Source of the DNA: Pseudomonas sp. LBUM920
Lineage (GTDB): Bacteria; Pseudomonadota; Gammaproteobacteria; Pseudomonadales; Pseudomonadaceae
Assembly (NCBI RefSeq): GCF_003852315.1
Contig: NZ_CP027762.1
Coordinates: forward strand, 2,957,501-3,021,500
DNA: 64,000 bases
Direction of reading: 5' to 3'
Shown one piece after another: positions 43,675-51,630 of the stretch. Made by a program: the position numbers and the translations under genes. The stretch's first letter is position 1; every line of letters begins with the position of its first letter. Below the pieces are notes generated by a model that was given only the letters and a program-made list of their open reading frames with translations, had not been told where the DNA came from and did not search any database.

Positions 43675-44115
43675 CTAGTGAATGCTGGTCTTGCTGATGG
43701 CAATCCAAGAAATAGCGAATATGCCAGCCACAAATATCACCGGACTGCCGAAAACTTTGTAGTGAAGCCACAAATCAAATGGCGTGGAAAAAGCGACCGC
43801 AACGTTCAACACTGCCATAGTTGCGAAAAGCAACGCCAGTGAAAGTGCACACATGCGCCATTGTGGTTTTGACAGATTTAAACGTTTTCCGAAAATGCAT
43901 TGAAGTAGATTGAGCTTGAAACCGGCTTCAGCGATAACTACTACCAGAGCTAATGATCCGTACAAAATTGTAGGCTTAATCAATATGACGAATGAGCTAG
44001 GCAGTAGGAGTTTTCCAAGCAGTACACCAAATACCAAACCGAAAATTTGGAACAATAGAAACGCGCGCCACAAAAGCGCAAAGGACAGACTCAGCCAATT
44101 TTTTGTCACACTCAT
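43675..44115 (-). CDS. Four-span membrane protein (possible cargo)
   Basis: 146 residues from the ATG at 44115, with about four membrane helices. The last part (STPFDLWLHYKVFGSPVIFV) recalls the C-terminus of septation protein A/YciB, but similarity is weak and unproven. The gene looks AT-rich compared with its neighbours. In this position, close to the early promoter, superinfection exclusion is conceivable. Confidence 0.6.
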   Translation of the reverse strand: MSVTKNWLSLSFALLWRAFLLFQIFGLVFGVLLGKLLLPSSFVILIKPTILYGSLALVVVIAEAGFKLNLLQCIFGKRLNLSKPQWRMCALSLALLFATMAVLNVAVAFSTPFDLWLHYKVFGSPVIFVAGIFAISWIAISKTSIH

Positions 44116-44276
44116 TCTACGAGACCTTAAGGTGTTCATCATGCAGCGGCGGTATGCCGTTTCACGTTTAGGATTTCAGTTCTAAGCTACTAGATTGTAT
44201 TGGCTCCATAAAGTACGAAAATTTTGTCATGCAGGTGACCGGGCATTTAACGACAGGCTATCGTCGCGCTGGTTGT

Positions 44277-44579
44277 TCAGATAACTGCCGTCATGGTCTT
44301 GGAGCCGTCGCCGTGTTCCGCGGTGAACGTCAGCGGAGCCGGCCGTCCATTACGGCGGATCAATGCGTTCGCCTGTGCAAAAACAGGGTATGGCTCGCCA
44401 GCTCCATCAGGCAGCAGCGTGTTGCACGTCAAATTCGAGCAGTCTTCACCGTTCGGGCCGTCGCCATCGTGGCCAATGGAAAAGCTCGCCATCATCGCGA
44501 TGCCGTGTTCCTTACAGATCGCGATGACCTGCCGCATGAGCGGGCTGATCTGAGCGTCGTAAATCTGTTCTTTGTTCAT
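44277..44579 (-). CDS. Hypothetical early phage protein
   Basis: 100 residues from the ATG at 44579 (44585 also possible). The sequence KEHGIAMMASFSIGHDGDGP and the Cys pair in DCSNLTCN are well formed. Such proteins are frequent early genes of Pseudomonas phages; the function is not known. Confidence 0.65.
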   Translation of the reverse strand: MNKEQIYDAQISPLMRQVIAICKEHGIAMMASFSIGHDGDGPNGEDCSNLTCNTLLPDGAGEPYPVFAQANALIRRNGRPAPLTFTAEHGDGSKTMTAVI

Positions 44580-44642
44580 GGTCATGCTCCGGTTATTTTC
44601 CCGATGCCCACCGCTCTGGATGGGCATCAGTGAAAATGTCCG

Positions 44643-44861
44643 TCACGCAGCAGTCAGTGCCTGTTGCGCACGCAATTCAGTCACCGCCTCGCGCGGCATG
44701 CAGCCATCCGAATACAAATCGAAAAGGTCGCTTTCTTCCTGCGAGCCCTCAGCGACGTAATGCCCGAGCACATTTCCAGCCCTGTTCAGCCAGTCGCGAT
44801 AAGCCAGTGCAGACGAGTCTTCGCGGCATTCGTCAGCCGCCATGGTTGCCATGTTGAACAT
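44643..44861 (-). CDS. Small early phage protein
   Basis: 72 residues from the ATG at 44861, preceded by GGAGGGCAAC. The frame is open a further 273 bp to an ATG at 45134 that lacks a ribosome-binding site, so a longer 163-residue product is possible but less likely. It is helical and acidic (YVAEGSQEESDLFDLYSDGC). Confidence 0.6.
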   Translation of the reverse strand: MFNMATMAADECREDSSALAYRDWLNRAGNVLGHYVAEGSQEESDLFDLYSDGCMPREAVTELRAQQALTAA

Positions 44862-45199
44862 CGAGTTGCCCTCCGTTGATTTCCAATGCCGCCTCATCGA
44901 AGCGGCATCAGTAAATCTGTGGGTGCTTCCCGCGCCGCTTACCAGGTCATTCGCCAGTTCGGTCAACACCTCGACAGCCGTATGGGGTATCCCATCGTTG
45001 GCAGGCTTTCGGGCCTGTCTGTCGCCGGTCACCAGTAGTGGCAGCGCGTTTTGTTCACCTGACTTCCTCTCGCCCCACAGGTGATAGCCGGGGCTGACCT
45101 CCCAGCGATTCGCCGGTAATCGTGTATGGCGCATGTTGTTAAAGAGCGGCGGGCTGTGATGCCCTTCGCAGTGGCTGTGAGTCGCTGCGATGGGTGAAC
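44862..45199 (-). other. Leader of the leftward early transcript
   Basis: About 340 bp between the early promoter and the first well-supported gene. It could carry an antitermination (nut-like) site as in other lambdoid phages, but I find no clear boxB hairpin. An in-frame extension of the downstream gene is the only coding possibility. Confidence 0.4.
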
Positions 45200-45240
45200 A
45201 TTACCGTGTGGTAACAAATCAAGTCAATACCGTATGGTAA
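45200..45240 (-). promoter_or_regulatory. Leftward early promoter with two repressor operators
   Basis: On the minus strand a -35 TTGACT (45222-45227) and -10 GGTAAT (45200-45205) are 16 bp apart. Operators TTACCGTGTGGTAA (45201-45214) and ATACCGTATGGTAA (45227-45240) overlap the -10 and -35 boxes, centres 26 bp apart. The same motif stands before the repressor gene at 48390. Confidence 0.8.
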
Positions 45241-45258
45241 TTAACTTGTGGAGCCCAC

Positions 45259-45283
45259 AAAAAAGCCCGCTCGGTGGCGGGCT
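45259..45283 (-). terminator. Terminator of the repressor operon
   Basis: Minus strand: AGCCCGC-6 nt-GCGGGCT followed by six T. It ends leftward transcription from the immunity operon just before the early promoter. Confidence 0.88.
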
Positions 45284-45326
45284 GCGAATTCAGATTGGTA
45301 GGGCTGATGCCGTAGGGGCGGTGATG

Positions 45327-45545
45327 TCAGTGTGGCACCGGGGAGAACAGCGCCCTCGCAACCTCGTCCAGGCGCTTCTCGACCTCCACCAAGTCCGCTT
45401 GTTTAATATCAATCGCGCATTGGTAAGCTCGGAGCAAGCACTGCAGAAGCTCAAGGTCTGAAATCTTCGCAAGCTCGTCTTTCAGGTCAGGACGCTGCGA
45501 GAGCAGAAGCGCTCTAATCTCTTCTGCGGTTTTCGACTTTTCCAT
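45327..45545 (-). CDS. Small helical protein in the repressor operon
   Basis: 72 residues from the ATG at 45545, preceded by GGAGGG. Mostly helical (LKDELAKISDLELLQCLLRA). It lies between the IS element and the operon terminator, and therefore would be co-transcribed from the repressor promoter in the absence of the IS. Unknown function. Confidence 0.6.
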   Translation of the reverse strand: MEKSKTAEEIRALLLSQRPDLKDELAKISDLELLQCLLRAYQCAIDIKQADLVEVEKRLDEVARALFSPVPH

Positions 45546-45759
45546 GGGCATTCCCTCCATAGCTCAGTTCGATTTTTAGTGCATGGGAATGCGGAGTAAT
45601 GGCCGCTGATCGCCAGATTGCTGAAGGGCAAGGCAGATACAAGAAGGCCGGCGCCGTGGACGGCTAGGAAGTGGCTGTCAGAGGGAAGTTGCGATCGCCT
45701 GGGCCAGTTGCTTGTCTGACATCAGCGGCGGTGCGCTGGTTGAATCGCCCCCGGATTCT

Positions 45760-46640
45760 CTAGACACCGTGCAAGCTCATTGCGTAACGCTTTTCAAACT
45801 CTACCGGTGACAGCTGATTGTTGAAACCATGGCGGCGTTTTACGTTGTAGAACATCTCGATGTAATCAAACACATCACTCCGAGCATCTTCCCGCGTGAT
45901 GTAGATTTTTCGCTTGATTCGTTCCCGTTTCAGAAGCTGGAAAAAGCTCTCCGCCACGGCGTTGTCATGACAGTTGCCTCGGCGGCTCATGCTGGCAATC
46001 AAATTGTTTGCCTCCAAAAAGCTGCGCCAATCGGAGCTGCTGTACTGGCTGCCTTGGTCGGAATGAACCATCACCTCTTGCTTCGGTTTACGCCTCCAAA
46101 CCGCCATCAACAACGCATCAATAGCCAAATCACTGGTCATCTGCGACTTCATTGACCAGCCAACGACCTGCCGAGAATACAGATGCAGTACCACCGCCAA
46201 ATACAACCAGCCTTCATACGTACGAATGTACGTGATGTCGGTTACCCAAACCTTGTTGGGTTCCACAACATCGAACTGGCGCTTCAGCAAATTGGGTGAG
46301 ACGACCGCTGGCTTACCGCCGTACTTTCCAGGGGGCGTCGATAACCTGTCTGAGAACGCAGACCTTCAAGACGCATCAGCCTCGCCACACGATGACGACC
46401 ACAATCCTCTCCGACCTCGCGCAGATCGTCGTGGATTTTGCGATAGCCATAAACGCCGCCGCTCTCCAGCCAGGAATGCTTGATCAAACCCAGCAGTCGC
46501 TGGCCGTCTTTGGCGCGTGCAGATTGCGGCTCAGACAACCAGGCGTAATACCCACAGGAATGGACTTTCAGCGTCATGCAAAGCCGTCGAATCGAATAGT
46601 CGCCCTCGTGCTGTTTGATAAAGGCGTACTTCAACCGCAC
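45760..46640 (-). pseudogene. IS3 transposase OrfB, frameshifted
   Basis: The N-terminal part (46640 to about 46320) holds the HTH_21-like region (DYSIRRLCMTLKVHSCGYYA). The catalytic part from about 46310 has the DDE core: WVTDITYIRT, VHSDQGSQYSS and the Glu in NAVAESFFQLLKRERI. The two halves are in different frames; one base is missing near 46329 (GACGCCCCCTGG, where GACGCCGCCCTGG would restore RRRPGK). The rescue is inference from family sequence. Confidence 0.85.
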
Positions 46641-46910
46641 TCCTTGGCAAAGTACGCGGCGGCCTTTTTTAATATGTCTCGCTCCTCAGTCACCCGCTTG
46701 AGTTCCGCTCGCAGACGACGTAGCTCAGCGTGCTGATCATCATCCTGCTGCCGTTCTTCTTGAGGTTTGCTGTAGCGCTTTATCCAGGCATAGAGGCTAT
46801 TCGTCGACACGCCGAGACGGGCCGCCACCTCAGCGACAGGCAGCTTCTTTTCGGTCACTTGATTTGACTGCTTGGATTTTGAATTCTTCGGGATAACGCG
46901 GGTTGCTCAT
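46631..46910 (-). pseudogene. IS3 transposase OrfA, frameshifted
   Basis: The start ATG at 46910 has AGGAGGTGCC and encodes SNPRYPEEFKIQAV. After that one extra T (near 46865) shifts the frame; the rest (PVAEVAARLGVSTNSLYAWI ... leucine-zipper helix) continues in another frame to 46631. It would normally bind the IS ends and produce the OrfAB transposase by programmed frameshifting. Confidence 0.82.
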
Positions 46911-46991
46911 GGCACCTCCTGATTGGCCTCATTTTAAGGCATGGAGGTGTCTACGAAACCCGGGGCGATTCAGACATTTAGGGCTCCAAAC

Positions 46992-47573
46992 TCAGTGCGC
47001 GGACTGCCATTCACCAGATTCCGCCTCGTACCTATCAAAAGACTCTCTAAGTGCCACAATATCCAGCGGCGACTTCGGGCTAATCGAGCCAGGCTCCTCT
47101 GGAACAATTCCATCAGCCTCCATCAATTCGACGAGCTTTTTGCCGCGAGCAATGCCCACATTCAGATGGCGAGCAACAAAAGCTGCGCTTAGGTGCTTCC
47201 CTGTTAGGGCAGCAATAACCGCTCTGCCGTACATAGGGTCAGCAGCGTAGCTGTCAGGATCCAGGTAGTTTTCCAGCCAGCCACCGAATCTGCATTCGGA
47301 AAGAAGAACATCTAGATCAGCTATTGTTTGATCAGCGCTCGCCAGCGCCTCCGCCAGGGCTCGCTCATGTTCCTGCTCGTTGGCGGGCTCGCCTTTGATC
47401 AGATGGCTAGCTGATAGGCCTGTCCCTGGAAGGCCGGTAGTGACCCTCACTCCCTTCTTGCTCTTGTTGATGATCAGCCCTGGCGGACCAAACGAAAAGC
47501 TGAAGCCGGACTTGCTGATGTTTAGCCAAACCCAGGGGAGTATTTGAATCCGCTTTTGAAATCTCATACCCAT
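46992..47573 (-). CDS. DUF4236 protein in the repressor operon
   Basis: 193 residues, AAGGAGGTGGTGA before the ATG at 47573. The first 55 residues form a DUF4236 domain (GFSFSFGPPGLIINKSKKGV ... TGLPGTGLS). The rest is helical with a segment like a small DNA-binding module (SAAFVARHLNVGIARGKKLV). It follows the repressor by 20 bp, the place of rexA in lambda, and is expressed in the lysogen. A role in superinfection exclusion is possible but unproven. Confidence 0.75.
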   Translation of the reverse strand: MGMRFQKRIQILPWVWLNISKSGFSFSFGPPGLIINKSKKGVRVTTGLPGTGLSASHLIKGEPANEQEHERALAEALASADQTIADLDVLLSECRFGGWLENYLDPDSYAADPMYGRAVIAALTGKHLSAAFVARHLNVGIARGKKLVELMEADGIVPEEPGSISPKSPLDIVALRESFDRYEAESGEWQSAH

Positions 47574-47593
47574 TCACCACCTCCTTGTGGTCG

Positions 47594-48328
47594 TTATAGC
47601 TTGCGAGCATTCCAGGCAAGCAGAACGCGAGCCTGGATATGCACTTTGGCGAGCATATCCCCCTCGATCATGATTGCTGGGTACACAGGGTTGTCTGAAA
47701 TCATGCGCAGGGAGCCGCCTGTCAGGCGCTGAAGCCTCTTAATGAAAAGCTCGCCCTCAAGCGTGAAGACATAGATCGCATCGGTTCGGATCTCGGTTAT
47801 GCCGCGATCTACTAGCAGGGCGTCGCCATTACGGAACGTGCCCTCCATGCTGTCACCATCGCCATCGATGATGGCCAGGTTCTCTAGCTTGGAATACGAC
47901 AAACCCTGAGTCTTAAGCCAGTCAAGGTGAACGGTAATATCTCTGATCACCTCAATATGGTCAGGCGGCACTCTTCCGGCCCCCATCGAGCCAGCTACAT
48001 CGAGCTGGGGGATGGTTATGAAGTTGGCGTCCTGAGACTTTCTTCGCGTATCAATAGGAATCGCGCTGCTCTCCGTGGCGTGGCCTTCACCAATCGGTGC
48101 ATCTAGCGCGTATCTGGCGAGGCCGAATTCGCTTTCTATTTCCCGTGCGAAGTCCTCTCCAATGGTTTTTGCGCCGTTTTTTTTCCGCTCAAAAAGACAT
48201 CTGGAGATGAAGTTCTGAGGCTTCTTTAGCTTTTCTGCGAGGCGCGACTGTGCGCCGCGAGCGCCAACTCCGTATTCGGTGTCCATCAGCTTTTTTAGGT
48301 TGTGCCTGCGCACTTCGCGAATATCCAT
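47594..48328 (-). CDS. CI/LexA-like prophage repressor
   Basis: 244 residues. An N-terminal helix-turn-helix (SRLAEKLKKPQNFISRCLFE) precedes a peptidase S24 domain with the cleavage site Ala112-Gly113, Ser160 (GDSMEGTF) and Lys197 (ELFIKRLQ). It holds the prophage silent and would self-cleave on RecA activation. Operators of the TTACC-N4-GGTAA type at both early promoters are its likely targets. Confidence 0.93.
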   Translation of the reverse strand: MDIREVRRHNLKKLMDTEYGVGARGAQSRLAEKLKKPQNFISRCLFERKKNGAKTIGEDFAREIESEFGLARYALDAPIGEGHATESSAIPIDTRRKSQDANFITIPQLDVAGSMGAGRVPPDHIEVIRDITVHLDWLKTQGLSYSKLENLAIIDGDGDSMEGTFRNGDALLVDRGITEIRTDAIYVFTLEGELFIKRLQRLTGGSLRMISDNPVYPAIMIEGDMLAKVHIQARVLLAWNARKL

Positions 48329-48344
48329 CTTGCGATTCTCTACG

Positions 48345-48407
48345 GGTCATTACTCATTGGTAAATGACCATTAGGTATTGATTAAGTGGTTACCGTGCGG
48401 TAATAAT
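48345..48407 (+). promoter_or_regulatory. Rightward early promoter and operators
   Basis: TTACCGTGCGGTAA (48390-48403) lies between a -35 TTGATT (48378-48383) and a -10 AATAAT (48402-48407). A weaker copy TTACTCATTGGTAA (48350-48363) sits within the inverted repeat GGTCATT/AATGACC (48345-48369), close to the repressor start. The layout resembles lambda OR. Confidence 0.75.
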
Positions 48408-48431
48408 TGCGCGTCACAGAGGAGAACCGTG

Positions 48432-48665
48432 ATGCGAACTAAGCACACCCAGCTTTTGGAGTGGCTCAAAAGCGCCTCCGACGATGCCGTCGAGCGCACC
48501 GGGACCTCTCGCGGCTACCTGAAACAAATTGCCTACGGGAACAAGCAAGCCTCCGCTGCGCTTGCGGTTTCGCTTGAGCGTGAATCGGCAGGCGCCCTAA
48601 GTCGCCGGTCGTTACGCCCCGCTGATTGGAATTTGATCTGGCCAGAGCTTGCTTCTGCCGCCTGA
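48432..48665 (+). CDS. Cro/YdaS-like DNA-binding protein
   Basis: 77 residues from the ATG at 48432 (GAGGAG upstream). Helix-turn-helix in DAVERTGTSRGYLKQIAYGN. It is divergent from the repressor and first in the rightward transcript, the cro position. The YdaS family name is given for sequence style; it probably lowers repressor synthesis and begins the lytic course. Confidence 0.8.
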   Translation: MRTKHTQLLEWLKSASDDAVERTGTSRGYLKQIAYGNKQASAALAVSLERESAGALSRRSLRPADWNLIWPELASAA

Positions 48666-48715
48666 CATCCCAGTCCGCCGTTCCATTGAAGCCAGATTAG
48701 AAGAGAGCAGGCCCC

Positions 48716-49333
48716 ATGCAAACGTCCAGTTCCAGACACACCATACAAACCCGTGATCAGGTTTTGGTCGCCCACGCTGCAAACCAGATTGCACGCACCA
48801 GTCTGAGCCAGGACGACTTCGCCCAGGCTTTGAGCCGCGAGTTGCACCTGTCGATCCCGGAGCGCGCCCAGAAGAAAGACGTTCCTGACTTCAACTCTGC
48901 GGAACTGACCGCCGACGTAAATGAGTTCGTGAAGGCGACCGGCCGCTGGCTCAAGCGTGTACAGCGCTGGCTGTCCGGAGACCAAGAAATGCCGTCCTGG
49001 CTGGAAGAGTCATGGGTCAACGCCCTTGAGCCTGAATTCCGCGACCACTGCGTAAACGAGCTGGCAAGCCGCCACGGTCTGACCGGCGCCCGTCAGATGA
49101 CTAGCGACCAATGCGCGAACAAAAGCTTCGGTGCGCTGATCCGCGCGCTGGGCGATGTGATCGACACCGGCAGTGAAGTGTTTGATGACCAGGTGATGTG
49201 CGAGCAAGACCTGCCGCATCTGCCAGCGTTCGCCAAGCAGTGCCGCCAGGTTGAGGCGAAGGCGGGGGAGCTGGGGCGCCGCGCGGAGCAATTGCTCGCT
49301 TCGGCACAACGAAATTTGAAATCTGTTTCCTGA
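48716..49333 (+). CDS. Hypothetical early phage protein (YdaT-position)
   Basis: 205 residues. A helical, acidic protein (SLSQDDFAQALSRELHLSIP ... WLSGDQEMPSWLEESWV). It directly follows the Cro-like gene, where lambdoid phages carry cII or ydaT. The function is not known; no clear DNA-binding motif is visible. Confidence 0.65.
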   Translation: MQTSSSRHTIQTRDQVLVAHAANQIARTSLSQDDFAQALSRELHLSIPERAQKKDVPDFNSAELTADVNEFVKATGRWLKRVQRWLSGDQEMPSWLEESWVNALEPEFRDHCVNELASRHGLTGARQMTSDQCANKSFGALIRALGDVIDTGSEVFDDQVMCEQDLPHLPAFAKQCRQVEAKAGELGRRAEQLLASAQRNLKSVS

Positions 49334-49407
49334 ATTCCCGCGCATGCGCGGAAATCGGTGCCCATCGGGTTCGCACTATGAATTAAGCGGATCTGAAACC
49401 CAGGCAC

Positions 49408-49433
49408 AAAAAAGCCGACGGTCGAGGTCGGCT
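49408..49433. terminator. Hairpin with T run on the minus strand
   Basis: AGCCGAC-7 nt-GTCGGCT with six A residues on its left. On the plus strand only TGGTTTG follows, so it terminates minus-strand transcription best; as a plus-strand attenuator (tR1-like) it would be weak. Confidence 0.55.
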
Positions 49434-49463
49434 GGTTTGTTAACACACTGTGAGGCCAATTAT

Positions 49464-49574
49464 ATGCATAGCACAAGCCAATCGATCAATAGCCTCAACA
49501 ATCTCGCGCCACGCTTTTCGCAATCTGAAAACGTGGCGCGCATTAGCCCTCATTCAGTTGAGCTGGCGGCTTGA
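49464..49574 (+). CDS. Short phage ORF before the HNH gene
   Basis: 36 codons, ATG 49464 to TGA 49574, preceded by GTGAGG. Polar N-terminus (HSTSQSINSLNN) and an RISPHSVELAA ending. It stops 1 bp before the next gene and may be a coupling leader. Confidence 0.45.
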   Translation: MHSTSQSINSLNNLAPRFSQSENVARISPHSVELAA

Positions 49575-49575
49575 C

Positions 49576-49920
49576 ATGCAATACACCGTCACGATTAACC
49601 AAGTAAAGGCGCTGGAGTGGAATCCGAATCGCATGGGCCACGTCACCGCCCTCCAGCCTACCGTACTCCTGCCTCGGCGCCGAACGAAAAAGAAACCCGT
49701 CCCTTCTGGACTGCGCGCGCAAATATTCGCTCGCGATGGTCACGCTTGCCTGCGCTGCGGCTGTTCGGTGCTGATGCGCTTGAGGGCTGATCAAGTCTTA
49801 CCTGAGAGCCAAGGTGGAGAGGCTTCTTTGGGCAACCTCCAGACCCTTTGCATGTCCTGCAATAGCTGGAAGGGCGTGCGGACGATTGATTTCCGCGCGT
49901 TCGCCGGAGGTGCAGCATGA
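49576..49920 (+). CDS. HNH-like protein lacking the first catalytic His
   Basis: 114 residues from the ATG at 49576. The C-terminal half has the HNH layout: FARDGHACLRCG, then ADQVLPESQGG in place of ADHV, NLQTLCMSCNSWKG. The general-base His is replaced by Gln, so cutting may be lost, while both Cys pairs for zinc remain. The first 15 residues (QYTVTINQVKALEW) recall an unrelated small phage protein, which suggests a fusion at the N-terminus. The stop overlaps the next start by 4 bp. Confidence 0.72.
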   Translation: MQYTVTINQVKALEWNPNRMGHVTALQPTVLLPRRRTKKKPVPSGLRAQIFARDGHACLRCGCSVLMRLRADQVLPESQGGEASLGNLQTLCMSCNSWKGVRTIDFRAFAGGAA

Positions 49921-50846
49921 GCATGGGCCTTATGGTCGCCGCGATGAAACTTCGCGTCGGTAATCCACTGCGTAAGCTGGTGCTGATCAAGTTGGCCGAC
50001 AACGCCAGCGACGTAGGCGAGTGCTGGCCGTCCTATCAGCACATCGCCGATCAGTGCGAGATCAGCAAGCGCTCTGTTATGAACCACATCACCGCCCTGT
50101 GTGAGGCGGGACTTTTGCGCAAGGAAATCCGGAAGGGTGGCCCAAAGGGGAATTCGTCGAACGTTTACTTCCTGACCCTCGACGGGGGTGGTGCACCTCC
50201 TGCACCAGGGGTAGCGCAGAAGATTCACCCGGGTAGTGCAGCAGGTTCACCCCCTAGTGAATCTCCTGCACCAGGGGGTAGTGCAGCAGCTGCACCCAGA
50301 ATCAGTAACTCTCTTGAACCAGTCATGGAACCCGTCATTGAACCAATTACACCCCCGGCTCCCGCCGCGGTTCTGCCGGCTCAGTCCCGTGGCTTGGTGC
50401 TGGTGGTTGACCGCACCGATACTCCCCGGGTCGAGATTCCCGCCGACATGCCGGGCCCCAAAGACCAGACCTGCAAAACCTTCAAGGTCTGGGCGAACTA
50501 CGCGATGGCTTACCGCAAGCGCTACGGCGCCTGGCCGGTATGGAACGCCAAAGTCGGCGGCCAGCTCGGCCAACTGGTCGACCGCCTCGGCGCCGATGTC
50601 GCCCACCACGTCGCCGCCCACTTCCTGAAAACCAGCGATGCCGCTGTGCTGCGCAAGTGCCACAGCCTCAACGAGCTGCTGGCCAACGCCGAGAGCTATC
50701 ACACCCAGTGGGTGACCGGGCAGCGCATCAACGGCACCACCGCCCGCCAGATGGAGCGAACTGAGGCGAACCACTCCGCAGCGGAGCAGGCCGCCCAGAT
50801 GGTCCTGGCCAAACGCCAAGCAGGTGACCGCAATGAATACCTCTGA
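49917..50846 (+). CDS. Replication protein O-like, helix-turn-helix
   Basis: 309 residues. Residues about 15-90 form a winged helix-turn-helix (SYQHIADQCEISKRSVMNHI) as in phage replication initiators. A proline/alanine-rich linker encoded by repeated DNA (the putative origin) follows, then a C-terminal helical domain (VWNAKVGGQLGQLVDRLGAD). It should bind iterons within its own gene and recruit the host helicase, as lambda O does. Confidence 0.8.
   Translation: MSMGLMVAAMKLRVGNPLRKLVLIKLADNASDVGECWPSYQHIADQCEISKRSVMNHITALCEAGLLRKEIRKGGPKGNSSNVYFLTLDGGGAPPAPGVAQKIHPGSAAGSPPSESPAPGGSAAAAPRISNSLEPVMEPVIEPITPPAPAAVLPAQSRGLVLVVDRTDTPRVEIPADMPGPKDQTCKTFKVWANYAMAYRKRYGAWPVWNAKVGGQLGQLVDRLGADVAHHVAAHFLKTSDAAVLRKCHSLNELLANAESYHTQWVTGQRINGTTARQMERTEANHSAAEQAAQMVLAKRQAGDRNEYL
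50187..50297 (+). repeat. Iterons, putative phage replication origin
   Basis: Repeats of the type TGCACCAGGGGTAGCGCAG (50201 onward), TTCACCCGGGTAGTGCAG (50224), TGCACCAGGGGGTAGTGCAG (50267) and a partial TGCACCC (50291) are spaced about 22-25 bp. A TTCAC/GTGAA inverted pair sits among them. The location inside the replication gene matches lambda ori. Confidence 0.72.
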
Positions 50847-51630
50847 AATGAACGACCATCAGGTTGCCGGACTGGCCGCCGCCATCTGCGCCACAGCCGA
50901 GGCCATGGGCCAGGAAATGAACCCAGGCACTGCCGCGATGATGGCCGAAGACCTCTGCGCCTACCCGGTGCCAGTCGTCAAAGCTGCCTTGAAGGCCTGC
51001 CGCTTCGAGGTGAAGGGCAAGCTGGCGATGGCCGACATCCTGCAACGCGTTCAGTCCTCCGACGGGCGCCCGGGCAAGGACGAGGCCTGGGCAATCGCCA
51101 TGACCGCCAACGACGAATTTGAAACCGTGGTGCTGACCGATGAAATTCAACTGGCCCTGGCAGCAGCGAAACCCATCTTGGATGGCGGCGACAAGATCGG
51201 TGCGCGCATGGCGTTCATTGATGCCTACCAGCGTTTCGTAGGGCAGGCCCGCGAGGATGCGAAGGCAGTCAATTGGCATGTGTCGGTGGGCTTCGACGCC
51301 CACCGCCGCATCCAGGCCGTCACCAAGGCTGTGGAGCTGAAGCGCATCCCCCAAGAGCACGGTCAGAAGTACTTGACTGACCTGAGCATTGTTCCCGTTA
51401 CCGAGGAAGGCCGCGCCATTGCTGGATTGCTCACCGGCGCCGTCACCCAGCCTGCACCAGCGCTGCGCCAGAAGCTGGGACTGGTCAAAAACTCGATGCT
51501 GGAGATGCGCCAGGCCAGCGCCGAGCGGAAGACCGAAATGCGGATTGAAGCGGCCAATGAGTTGGCGGATCGCCGGGCGCTGCTGATCCGGCAGGCTCAG
51601 GAACTGGAAGCGAAGAGGGCGGCGCAATGA
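50833..51630 (+). CDS. Phage replication-region protein
   Basis: 265 residues from the ATG at 50833 (50824 also possible). It overlaps the O-like gene by 14 bp. Mostly helical, with a C-terminal coiled coil. It stands where lambda P, the helicase loader, is found, but I see no P-loop, so the role remains open. Confidence 0.65.
   Translation: MNTSEMNDHQVAGLAAAICATAEAMGQEMNPGTAAMMAEDLCAYPVPVVKAALKACRFEVKGKLAMADILQRVQSSDGRPGKDEAWAIAMTANDEFETVVLTDEIQLALAAAKPILDGGDKIGARMAFIDAYQRFVGQAREDAKAVNWHVSVGFDAHRRIQAVTKAVELKRIPQEHGQKYLTDLSIVPVTEEGRAIAGLLTGAVTQPAPALRQKLGLVKNSMLEMRQASAERKTEMRIEAANELADRRALLIRQAQELEAKRAAQ

Larger units (their letters stand above)
45741..46972 (-). mobile_element. IS3-family insertion sequence, degenerate
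   Basis: Terminal inverted repeats of 27-28 bp: TGAATCGCCCCCGGATTCTC-TAGACACC (45741-45768) and, inverted, TGAATCGCCCCGGGTTTCGT-AGACACC (46946-46972). Total 1232 bp with two overlapping transposase frames. No target duplication is seen (GGT on the left, GAC on the right). Both frames are shifted, so the copy is probably immobile. Confidence 0.9.

Noticed and set aside
44643..45134. A 163-residue early protein starting at 45134
   Set aside because: The ATG at 45134 has no ribosome-binding site, while the internal ATG at 44861 has GGAGG; the longer form is kept only as a note.
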